In this document: positions 1-6,219 of the stretch, one piece after another
Numbering within the stretch: position 1 is the stretch's first letter
Layout: each line of letters starts with the position of its first letter
Assembly (NCBI GenBank): GCA_027483425.1
Contig: JAIXUR010000094.1
Location: forward strand, 1 to 14,805
DNA length: 14,805 nt
Origin: Cyanobacteriota bacterium
Lineage (GTDB): Bacteria > Cyanobacteriota > Cyanobacteriia > Phormidesmidales > Phormidesmidaceae
Reading direction: 5' to 3'
The notes under the pieces: generated by a model
Seen by the model: the letters and a program-made list of their open reading frames with translations, nothing else
Databases searched by the model: none
Told to the model about the DNA's origin: nothing
Translations under genes and position numbers: made by a program

Positions 1-297
1 AATGGAGGCGGTACTGGGCAGGGGATCCATGTGGCCCATGTAGCCGGGGTGGGCGGGGTTCATCGACTGGGCCATAAGATCGCCCAGCCTCTCTAGCAGC
101 GGTGCGATCGCGATCGGCTGGTCGGGAATCCCCGGAAAGTCCACAGCATTGACCTGGGGCAGGGGAACGTGACGGGCCGCCCCGGCCAGATAGTCAAGAA
201 TTTGCTCGGTTACCCTTTGCAGCACCGCCTCAATGGCTACTCGATTGTAGCCCTGGGGGTCAATAAATGCGTTAACAGGCAGATCGGAGAGCGCCAA
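1..297 (-). CDS. PLP-dependent group II amino-acid decarboxylase, N-terminal part (runs off the left edge)
   Basis: The first 99 codons are visible; the rest lies beyond the window. Residues 80-91 read NPAHPGYMGHMD, a block typical of the N-terminal region of group II pyridoxal-phosphate decarboxylases (glutamate, aromatic amino acid and diaminobutyrate decarboxylase relatives), which release CO2 from an amino acid. The PLP lysine would lie outside the window, so the substrate cannot be judged. The start is inferred to be TTG at 297: an in-frame TAG lies at 307-309, no ATG or GTG suits better, and AGAGGTG sits just upstream as a ribosome binding site. A GATAAT-like -10 (complement of 327-332) is the only promoter hint, with no clear -35. 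The gene diverges from the dgcA-like gene across 143 bp, so the two units may share control. The family call is fairly safe; the exact start and function are not. Confidence 0.75.
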   Translation of the reverse strand, partial: MALSDLPVNAFIDPQGYNRVAIEAVLQRVTEQILDYLAGAARHVPLPQVNAVDFPGIPDQPIAIAPLLERLGDLMAQSMNPAHPGYMGHMDPLPSTASI

Positions 298-440
298 CGT
301 ACACCTCTAGGGTCAGACATGGCCCAATTATCCCGCCAATGGCGTTAGCCAACCACGCCACTCCCATCAGCAAGGCATCAAAGCGCCTGGGGCTTCTAAG
401 ATAAAGACCTGTAGATAGACTCCCTCCCCAGTAGCCCCCC

Positions 441-1487
441 ATGAAACTTGCTTTCCAGACCTTCACTGTCCATAAGCGCGTACCGCTCACCATCAGTCGC
501 GGCACCACAGCCCAGTCCACCAACCTCTGGTTCAAACTCAGCGCCGAGGGGGTAGAGGGCTGGGGAGAAGCTGCCCCGTTCTCCATCGGTACCCATCAGC
601 AACCCCTGGAAATGTTGATGGCAGACGTGGCCCAATTAAAGCCTGTCCTGGAGCCCTACCACCCCCTCGATCGTCAGGCCATTGAAACAGCCGTGGCCGC
701 GTTATCCCTCCACTCCGCCACCCGCGCCGCCCTAGATGTCGCCCTGTGGGACTGGTGCGGCAAGGCGACCGGGCAACCGATCTGGCGGCTGTTAGGGCTA
801 GATTTAGACCGCATTCAACCCACCTCCGTCACCGTGGGCATTTCCTCCCCTGAGGCTGCCCAGCAGCGATCGCAGGATTGGCTACAGCAAACCTCCGCCC
901 GCGTCCTTAAAATCAAACTCGGTAGCCCCGCCGGCATCAGCGCCGATCAAGCCATGTTTCAAGCCCTGTACAGCCGTATCCCCGCTGATATTAGCCTCAG
1001 TGTCGATGCCAACGGCGGCTGGAACCTAGCCGATGCCATGGTGATGGCCGATTGGCTGAGCGATCGCCGGGTCACCCACCTAGAGCAACCCCTACCCGTG
1101 AGCCAGAATGCCGACCTGGCCCAGCTCAAACAGCAATCCCCCCTGCCGATCTTTGTGGACGAAAGCTGCTTCAATAGCCAGGATATTCCTCGCCTAGCGG
1201 ATTTTGTGGATGGCATTAACATTAAGCTAATGAAAGCGGGCGGGCTGACCGAGGCGTTGCGGATGATCCACACCGCCCGAGCCTGTGGCCTGCAGGTCAT
1301 GTTTGGCTGCTACTCCGATAGCAGCCTAGCCAACGGAGCCATGGCGCAGCTATCTCCCCTGGCCGACTACCTCGACCTCGACAGCCACCTCAACCTGCGT
1401 GATGATCCGTTTACAGGTCTCACCCTGGTCAATGGACGGTTGCTGCCCTCCACCAACCCTGGACTTGGACTCGACTATGTATCTTAA
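441..1487 (+). CDS. dgcA: Enolase-superfamily racemase/epimerase: N-acetyl-D-glutamate racemase (DgcA-like) or Ala-Glu dipeptide epimerase
   Basis: A 348-residue cytoplasmic protein of the muconate-lactonising-enzyme branch of the enolase superfamily, which abstracts an alpha proton next to a carboxylate held by Mg2+. The family's catalytic set is visible: KIK at 157-159 (second Lys as base), metal ligands D189 (DANGG), E215 (EQP) and D240 (DES), and the opposing lysine K265 in KLMKAGG. A DLD at 312-314 fits the DxD motif by which dipeptide epimerases bind the substrate amino group. The N-terminal capping domain spans about 1-120 and the barrel the rest. The start ATG at 441 fits the family N-terminus, but the leader is C-rich with no Shine-Dalgarno sequence. 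The stop overlaps the next gene by 11 bp, so the two are probably translated together. The DUF1611 partner argues for DgcA (N-acetyl-Glu racemisation); the DLD motif argues for L-Ala-D/L-Glu epimerase. The superfamily is certain, the substrate open. Confidence 0.88.
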   Translation: MKLAFQTFTVHKRVPLTISRGTTAQSTNLWFKLSAEGVEGWGEAAPFSIGTHQQPLEMLMADVAQLKPVLEPYHPLDRQAIETAVAALSLHSATRAALDVALWDWCGKATGQPIWRLLGLDLDRIQPTSVTVGISSPEAAQQRSQDWLQQTSARVLKIKLGSPAGISADQAMFQALYSRIPADISLSVDANGGWNLADAMVMADWLSDRRVTHLEQPLPVSQNADLAQLKQQSPLPIFVDESCFNSQDIPRLADFVDGINIKLMKAGGLTEALRMIHTARACGLQVMFGCYSDSSLANGAMAQLSPLADYLDLDSHLNLRDDPFTGLTLVNGRLLPSTNPGLGLDYVS

Positions 1488-2520
1488 GCCCGACAGCCGC
1501 ATTGCCCTACTCATGCACGAGGGAACCCAAAACTCCATGGGCAAAACCGGGCTGGCCCTGCTGCGGTTTAGCCAGTCCCCCATCGTGGCCGTGATCGATT
1601 ACCAGTCCGCCGGGCGATCGCTCCAGGCCCTCACCGGCATCGACAAGCCCATCCCCATCGTGGAGTCTCTCACCGCAGCGCTGCCCTTCACCCCCGAGGT
1701 ATTGGCGATCGGCATTGCCCCCTCCGGCGGCAAGCTGCCCGAGGCCTGGTTCCAGGAGATCGAGCAGGCGGTCAAAGCCGGGCTGAGCATCGTCAACGGC
1801 CTGCATACGCCCATGGCCAACCATCCCGCCCTGCAGCCCTGGCTCCAGCCCCACCAGTGGATCTGGGATGTGCGCCAAGAACCCGACGGCCTCACCGTGG
1901 GCAGCGGGCAAGCGAGCCAGCTCTCCTGCAGGCGCATTTTGACCGTGGGTACCGATATGTCCATCGGCAAAATGTCGGCCACCCTAGAACTCCACCGCGC
2001 CTGTCTGCGGCAAGGGTTGCGCTCCAAGGTGATCGCCACTGGACAGACCAACCTCATGCTGGGGGATGATGGCGTGCCCCTCGATGCCGTGCGGGTAGAC
2101 TATGCCGCCGGAGCCATCGAGCAGTTGCTGCTACGCCATGGCCCCGACTACGACTTCGTGTTTGTGGAGGGGCAAGGGTCGCTGCTCAATCCGGCCTCAA
2201 CCGCTACGCTTCCCCTCCTGCGGGGCACCCAGCCCACCCATCTGGTGCTGGTTCACCGGGCCGGGCAAACCCACATCAAAAACGTACCCTGGGTCAAAAT
2301 TCCCGATCTCAACAGCGTGGTGGCCCTCTACGAACAGGTGGCCACCGCCGCCGGGGCCTTTTATCCGGCTAAGGTGGTGGCGATCGCCCTCAACACCGGC
2401 GACCTCAGCGCCGATGCCGCCGATGCCGCCATCCAGGCTGTAGAAGCCCAAACAAAACTACCCTGTGCGGATATATTCCGTACAGGGGCCGAAAAATTAT
2501 TAGCGCCGATTTTGGCTTAA
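1477..2520 (+). CDS. dgcN: DUF1611 P-loop protein, probable D-glutamate N-acetyltransferase DgcN
   Basis: A 347-residue DUF1611 protein: an N-terminal Rossmann-like part (about 1-140) and a C-terminal P-loop part (about 150-347). The second half shows GTDMSIGKM at 158-166 (P-loop-like), ATGQTN at 187-192 and VEGQGSLLNP at 230-239. The N-terminal half has a similar GTQNSMGKT at 16-24. The start chosen is ATG 1477, where the family's N-terminus begins; the frame is open farther upstream (from 1399) but that stretch lies inside the dgcA-like gene. It overlaps that gene by 11 bp, giving a tight two-gene operon. In marine bacteria a DUF1611 protein (DgcN) acetylates D-glutamate and an enolase-superfamily partner (DgcA) racemises the product; the same pairing here suggests that role, by inference. 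The 3' end carries a hairpin that looks like the terminator of the convergent ribosomal operon. The family is clear; the activity is inferred. Confidence 0.85.
   Translation: MYLKPDSRIALLMHEGTQNSMGKTGLALLRFSQSPIVAVIDYQSAGRSLQALTGIDKPIPIVESLTAALPFTPEVLAIGIAPSGGKLPEAWFQEIEQAVKAGLSIVNGLHTPMANHPALQPWLQPHQWIWDVRQEPDGLTVGSGQASQLSCRRILTVGTDMSIGKMSATLELHRACLRQGLRSKVIATGQTNLMLGDDGVPLDAVRVDYAAGAIEQLLLRHGPDYDFVFVEGQGSLLNPASTATLPLLRGTQPTHLVLVHRAGQTHIKNVPWVKIPDLNSVVALYEQVATAAGAFYPAKVVAIALNTGDLSADAADAAIQAVEAQTKLPCADIFRTGAEKLLAPILA
2451..2487 (-). terminator. Intrinsic terminator of the ribosomal operon, embedded in the dgcN 3' coding region
   Basis: Arms at 2461-2471 (CCCTGTGCGGA) and 2477-2487 (TCCGTACAGGG) are complementary at 10 of 11 positions, with a 5-nt loop. 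Read on the minus strand, the hairpin is followed at once by TAGTTTTGTTT, a U-rich tail, and lies about 40 nt past the infA stop. The one imperfect pair is A-C on the minus strand and G-U on the plus strand. On the plus strand no T-run follows, so the element points at the minus-strand operon. It overlaps dgcN codons for residues 328-336. Confidence 0.6.
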
Positions 2521-2525
2521 ACGAG

Positions 2526-2750
2526 CTATTTTTTGCGGAGACGGTAGGTAATGCGCCCCTTGGTCAAGTCGTAGGGCGTTAGCTCCACCTTGACCCGATC
2601 CCCGGGCAAGATTTTGATGTAATTACGCCGGATCTTGCCCGAAATGTGGGCCAGAACATTAAAACCATTATCCAAATCTACCCGAAACATCGCGTTGGGC
2701 AACGACTCGGTAATAGTACCCTCCATTTCAATTAGGTCTTGCTTAGACAA
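2526..2750 (-). CDS. infA: Translation initiation factor IF-1
   Basis: A 74-residue single-domain OB-fold (S1-type) protein of the usual IF-1 length. It binds the 30S A site and helps IF-2 and IF-3 select the initiator tRNA. The core IEMEGTITESLPNAMFRV (about 7-24) and the tail ending RITYRLRKK are nearly invariant in cyanobacterial IF-1. The start codon is TTG at 2750, giving the canonical SKQDLIEMEG N-terminus; AGGGAG lies about 9 nt upstream as the ribosome binding site. It is the last gene of the long ribosomal operon, 57 bp after adk. Many cyanobacteria continue with rpmJ, rpsM, rpsK and rpoA, but here the convergent dgcN ends 5 bp away. Identification is secure; only the rare start is unusual. 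Confidence 0.96.
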   Translation of the reverse strand: MSKQDLIEMEGTITESLPNAMFRVDLDNGFNVLAHISGKIRRNYIKILPGDRVKVELTPYDLTKGRITYRLRKK

Positions 2751-2791
2751 GCTGAACTCTCCCTAAGTACAAAATCAATAGGCTGAACTCT
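2751..2791 (-). repeat. Pair of 10-bp direct repeats in front of infA
   Basis: GCTGAACTCT occurs at 2751-2760 and again at 2782-2791, a 31-bp period, within the 57-bp adk-infA gap. The proximal copy abuts the TTG start of infA and overlaps the end of its ribosome-binding region. It may be a small duplication or an operator-like site; no function can be assigned from sequence alone. Confidence 0.55.
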
Positions 2792-2807
2792 AGCATAACC
2801 CCAGCCA

Positions 2808-3362
2808 CTACTCCATCACCAGGCGCTTTAGATCGCTATACACCGCTTCCATGGTCTGGCTACCCTCTATCGAAACCAGCTGCTGCCGACTGCGATAAAA
2901 GTCAATGAGCGGCTCAGTTTGCTGACGATAGACCTCAAGCCGATTTAGAATCACCGACTCTTCATCATCCTCTCGCCCCCGCTGCAGCAGCCGAGCCACA
3001 ATCACATCATCCTCAACATCCAGGTTGACCACAAAATCGACGGGCTGGTCAATCTGCTCCAGCAGCTGCTGCAAAAACTCCGCCTGGGGCACATTGCGCG
3101 GAAAACCATCCAACAACCAACCATTCTGAGTATCATCCTGACCCAGGCGCTCCTGAATGAGGCCCAGAATGAGGTCATCGGGCACCAGTTCCCCATCGCT
3201 CATGTATTGATCGGCTTTTTGGCCCAGTTCACTCCCTGCCGCCACGGCTGACCTGAGGATCTCCCCAGTAGAGATATGCGGTACCTCACAGTCCTTCGCC
3301 AGCATAGCGGCCTGGGTGCCCTTACCAGCCCCCGGTGGCCCGAGAAAAATGAGTCGAGTCAC
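2808..3362 (-). CDS. adk: Adenylate kinase (short type)
   Basis: A 184-residue cytoplasmic nucleoside monophosphate kinase that interconverts ATP + AMP and 2 ADP. The P-loop GPPGAGKGT is at 8-16, the AMP-binding DGFPR at 85-89, and the LID region around RGREDDEESV (128-137) is short, lacking the long LID insertion of E. coli-type enzymes, as usual in cyanobacteria. Translation starts with GTG at 3362, whose G is the last base of the secY TAG stop (TAGTG), so the two genes are probably translationally coupled; AAGGGATGG upstream within secY can serve as ribosome binding site. The secY-adk-infA order is the standard bacterial one. Function and boundaries are well supported. Confidence 0.97.
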   Translation of the reverse strand: MTRLIFLGPPGAGKGTQAAMLAKDCEVPHISTGEILRSAVAAGSELGQKADQYMSDGELVPDDLILGLIQERLGQDDTQNGWLLDGFPRNVPQAEFLQQLLEQIDQPVDFVVNLDVEDDVIVARLLQRGREDDEESVILNRLEVYRQQTEPLIDFYRSRQQLVSIEGSQTMEAVYSDLKRLVME

Positions 3363-4675
3363 TACTGTTTCACCATCCCTTCGTAGCGTTGCGAAATCAC
3401 ATAGGTTTGGATCTGCTTAGCGGTGTCAATGGCGACACCTACCAGAATCAGCAGCGACGTGGCGCCGAAGCCCCGGAAGGTCTGCACCCGGGTCAAGCTT
3501 TCGACAGCACTGGGAACAACCGCCACCATACCTAAGAAAATAGCGCCTAGAAACGTCAGCCGGTTTAGAATGCGGCTGATGTATTCCGTCGTCGCCTTAC
3601 CAGGGCGAATACCGGGAATGCTGGCCCCCATCTTTTTCAAGTTACGCGAGACATCGTCCGGGTTCATGACCAGGGATGAATAGAAGTAGCTGAAGAAAAG
3701 GATCAAAACCAGATAGAGCGAAACGTAGAACCAGGACGTTGGGTTCAGGTAATTGTTCACAAACTGGCTAAACCCAGGGTTGCTGACGTACTGAGTCAGC
3801 GAAATGGGCAACACGAGCACAGCCGAGGCGAAGATGATCGGCATCACCCCACCCTGGTTGAGCCGCAGAGGTAGGTAATTACTCTGCTCTAGATACAGTT
3901 TACGACCCACCTGGCGGCGAGCCGAGATGATGGGAATGCGTCGAGTTCCCTCTTGCACAAAGACAATGCCCACGATCATGGCCAAAAAGGCCAGCATGAG
4001 AATAATGATGCCGCCGACCAAACCGCGATCGCCGCTCTGGGCCAACTCAATCGTCTGACCTAGCGATCGCGGCAGGGTCGACACAATGTTCAAGAAGATT
4101 AGCAGTGACGCACCGTTGCCAATACCCCGCTCGGTGATCAGCTCTCCCACCCACATCACAAACATAGAGCCTGCGGTCAGAGCAATCACCGTCTGGGCTA
4201 TAAAGGCAGGCCCAGGAACCTGGGCAAACTGATACAACAGGAAGGAGGACAGCAACGTGCTCTGCAAAATCGCCCAGCCCAAAGCCACGTAGCGAGTAAT
4301 TTGAGAAATCTTGCGCCGCCCGGCTTCCCCTTCATTCTTCTGCAAATCCTCTAGCTGAGGCAGGGCTGCCGTCAGCAGCTGCATAATAATTGAGGCGTTA
4401 ATGAACGGCAAAATGCCCAGAGCAAAAATACCCAGGGCAGACAGACCACCGCCAACAAAAATATCGAGAAAGCCAACAAAGCCCGCCATGCTTCCCGACT
4501 GAATCGATGTCGCAAAGGCCTGACGGTCAATCCCCGGCACCGGGATAAAAATTCCCAGTCTCACCAGCACCAGCAGGCCCAGGGTGACTAAAAGACGACT
4601 ACGCAGGCCAGCAGCCTGGGCCATCTGCATAAATGTCTCCTGCGCGCTGGGATTTTTACCCCGATTTACGACCAT
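3362..4675 (-). CDS. secY: Protein translocase channel subunit SecY
   Basis: The 437-residue inner and thylakoid membrane channel that, with SecE and SecG, passes proteins driven by SecA or the ribosome. About ten hydrophobic helices are visible. Signature segments include LGILPFINASIIMQLL (86-101, plug and TM2 region) and WVGELITERGIGNGASLLIF (175-194). The cytoplasmic QEGTRRIPIISARR loop (241-254) contacts ribosome and SecA. I chose ATG 4675, giving the cyanobacterial N-terminus MVVNRGKNPSAQETF with GAGG about 9 nt upstream, rather than an in-frame start 10 codons earlier at 4705. The 109-bp gap from rplO is the longest in the operon and carries several hairpins. The stop overlaps the adk start by one base. 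Confidence 0.97.
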   Translation of the reverse strand: MVVNRGKNPSAQETFMQMAQAAGLRSRLLVTLGLLVLVRLGIFIPVPGIDRQAFATSIQSGSMAGFVGFLDIFVGGGLSALGIFALGILPFINASIIMQLLTAALPQLEDLQKNEGEAGRRKISQITRYVALGWAILQSTLLSSFLLYQFAQVPGPAFIAQTVIALTAGSMFVMWVGELITERGIGNGASLLIFLNIVSTLPRSLGQTIELAQSGDRGLVGGIIILMLAFLAMIVGIVFVQEGTRRIPIISARRQVGRKLYLEQSNYLPLRLNQGGVMPIIFASAVLVLPISLTQYVSNPGFSQFVNNYLNPTSWFYVSLYLVLILFFSYFYSSLVMNPDDVSRNLKKMGASIPGIRPGKATTEYISRILNRLTFLGAIFLGMVAVVPSAVESLTRVQTFRGFGATSLLILVGVAIDTAKQIQTYVISQRYEGMVKQ

Positions 4676-4724
4676 GCGACAGTACCTCAGCCCTATATTT
4701 AGCAATAAATTGACGGCAACGATT

Positions 4725-4786
4725 ATCCATAGTTCCTATGGATTCAGCCCCAGCCCTAGTCTAAGGGATGAGCGAGTCATCTCGCT
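4725..4786 (-). promoter_or_regulatory. Hairpin cluster between rplO and secY
   Basis: Two perfect inverted repeats: ATCCATAG/CTATGGAT (4725-4732 and 4736-4743, 3-nt loop) and AGCGAG/CTCGCT (4771-4776 and 4781-4786, 4-nt loop, overlapping the rplO stop). A weaker CCCT/AGGG pair lies between them. No T-run follows, so they do not look like a terminator. They could mark an RNA processing site, or control the step down from ribosomal proteins to secY. Confidence 0.5.
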
Positions 4787-5231
4787 AGGAGACCACTTCC
4801 CAGGTACCGCCAGCCTGCTCAATTTTTTCCTTAGCTGACTGGGTAAAGGCCGCCGCCTTAACGGTCAAGGCGATCTCCAACTCACCATCACCCAGCACCT
4901 TCAGGGGGCCGTCGTTGGTGGTCAAAATACCCGCTTCCAGCAACGATTCTAGAGATACCTCAGTACCTTTAGCCAGACCAGCTAGGCCCTTAACGTTGAT
5001 GATGGTGTATTCCTTCTGATTGACCAGAGGAAAATGCTTGAGTTTAGGAATGCGCCGGTAGAGGGGCATTTGGCCACCCTCAAACCCAGGTCGGGTACCA
5101 CTACCCGAGCGAGATTTTTGGCCTCGCATGCCGAAGCCGCAGCTGGCACCTTGGCCAGCAGAAATGCCGCGACCAACGCGGCGACGGCGGCGCTTAGAGC
5201 CTGCTTGTGGTTGTGCGTCGTTGATTCTCAT
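4785..5231 (-). CDS. rplO: 50S ribosomal protein L15 (uL15)
   Basis: A 148-residue large-subunit protein that binds 23S rRNA late in assembly. The basic, glycine-rich N-terminal tail (GSKRRRRRVGRGISAGQGAS at 11-30, then RGQKSRSG) threads into rRNA, and the globular C-terminal domain follows from about 75. Length and start (MRINDAQPQ) match cyanobacterial L15. It follows rpsE directly, 36 bp away; rpmD (L30), which sits between the two in many bacteria, is absent, as is normal in cyanobacteria and plastids. ATG start at 5231. Confidence 0.97.
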   Translation of the reverse strand: MRINDAQPQAGSKRRRRRVGRGISAGQGASCGFGMRGQKSRSGSGTRPGFEGGQMPLYRRIPKLKHFPLVNQKEYTIINVKGLAGLAKGTEVSLESLLEAGILTTNDGPLKVLGDGELEIALTVKAAAFTQSAKEKIEQAGGTWEVVS

Positions 5232-5267
5232 GGCTGAGGAAAATAAAAACAGCGATACCGAAAGGAA

Positions 5268-5789
5268 TTAAATGTACAGTTGCTCGACCGGAATATCCCG
5301 CTCGTCGGCCACGTCAGCAAAGGTGCGGAGGGAAGCTAGAGCATCAGCCGCCGCGCGAGCATTGTTGAGGGGGTTGTTAGACCCGAGCTGCTTAGCCAGC
5401 ACGTTGCGCACGCCCGCCAGTTCTAGCACCGTTCGCACAGCACCACCGGCAATTACCCCAGTACCAGGAGCGGCTGGACGCATAAACACCTTAGCGCCCC
5501 CCCCAATGCCGTTAGAGGGATGGGGAATAGAGTAGGAGCGGGTGAGGGGCACATCTACCAGGTGCTTTTTGCCATCGGCCACGCCCTTTTTCACGGCACC
5601 GATCACATCCCCAGCCTTGCCGACGCCAACGCCAACCTGACCTTTCTCATTTCCAATCACCACAATGGCGCGGAAGCTAAGCTTTTTACCTCCCTTCACC
5701 ACCTTAGTTACGCGACGAATTTGCACGACGCGCTCCTGCCAGTCGGTTTTCTTTTCTTTAGTACGCGCTTCTTTGCGACGGTTTGCCAT
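5268..5789 (-). CDS. rpsE: 30S ribosomal protein S5 (uS5)
   Basis: A 173-residue small-subunit protein near the decoding site and mRNA entry channel, important for fidelity. The N-terminal double-stranded-RNA-binding-like domain is clear (KKLSFRAIVVIGNEKGQVGV at 35-54, then GVGKAGDVIGAV), and the C-terminal domain includes the GIGGGAKVFMRPAAPGTGVI region (95-114). The start chosen is ATG 5789 (MANRRKEARTKEKK), matching the family; the frame is open 10 codons upstream to 5819 but that adds a non-conserved segment. GGGAAAGG sits just before the chosen start. It lies 67 bp after rplR and 36 bp before rplO. Confidence 0.96.
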   Translation of the reverse strand: MANRRKEARTKEKKTDWQERVVQIRRVTKVVKGGKKLSFRAIVVIGNEKGQVGVGVGKAGDVIGAVKKGVADGKKHLVDVPLTRSYSIPHPSNGIGGGAKVFMRPAAPGTGVIAGGAVRTVLELAGVRNVLAKQLGSNNPLNNARAAADALASLRTFADVADERDIPVEQLYI

Positions 5790-5856
5790 GCCTTTCCCAG
5801 CCTTGTTTACATCAAGCAAAATCAGGTGTTTTCTATCAGCGACCCATTACTTCGGA

Positions 5857-6216
5857 CTACAGGCTCAAGCCAGCTTCACGGGCTGCATCGGCCAAAGCCG
5901 CTACTCGTCCATGGTAGAGCTTGCCGCCCCGGTCAAAGACAACCTGGGTAATGCCAGCTTTTAGCGCTCGTTCGGCCACCAGTTTGCCAACAATGACAGC
6001 CGATTCCTGGGTTGCCCCTGACTCATCGGTGAGCACATCAGGCTCAACCGTAGAAGCCGCCACCAGGGTATGGTGGGCCGTATCATCAATGATCTGAGCG
6101 TAGATGTGCTGGTTCGAACGAAACACAGCCAAACGGGGCCGCTCAGGGGTGCCAAACACACGGCGGCGAATGCGGACGTGGCGGCGACGGGTTAATTCTT
6201 TACGACTTGCTTTCAT
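5857..6216 (-). CDS. rplR: 50S ribosomal protein L18 (uL18)
   Basis: A 119-residue protein that binds 5S rRNA with L5 and L25 and anchors it to 23S rRNA in the central protuberance. It has the basic N-terminus (KELTRRRHVRIRRRVFGT), the PRLAVFRSNQHIYAQIIDD block at about 28-46, and the typical C-terminal segment ending FDRGGKLYHGRVAALADAAR. Full family length. It begins three bases after the rplF stop (TAAgccATG), so translational coupling is likely. No unusual feature. Confidence 0.97.
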   Translation of the reverse strand: MKASRKELTRRRHVRIRRRVFGTPERPRLAVFRSNQHIYAQIIDDTAHHTLVAASTVEPDVLTDESGATQESAVIVGKLVAERALKAGITQVVFDRGGKLYHGRVAALADAAREAGLSL

Positions 6217-6219
6217 GGC

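Noticed and set aside
397..402. TAAGAT as a -10 box for dgcA
   Set aside because: There is no acceptable -35 at 15-19 bp upstream, so I did not call a promoter.
314..638. A 17-nt near-repeat, CAGACATGGCCCAATTA at 314-330 and with one mismatch at 622-638
   Set aside because: One copy is in an intergenic region and one inside dgcA; a single match of this length with a mismatch is plausible by chance in 15 kb.
4685..4719. Possible secY promoter: TTGCCG and TATAGG 16 bp apart on the minus strand
   Set aside because: Transcription would start inside the GAGG ribosome binding site of secY, leaving no usable leader.
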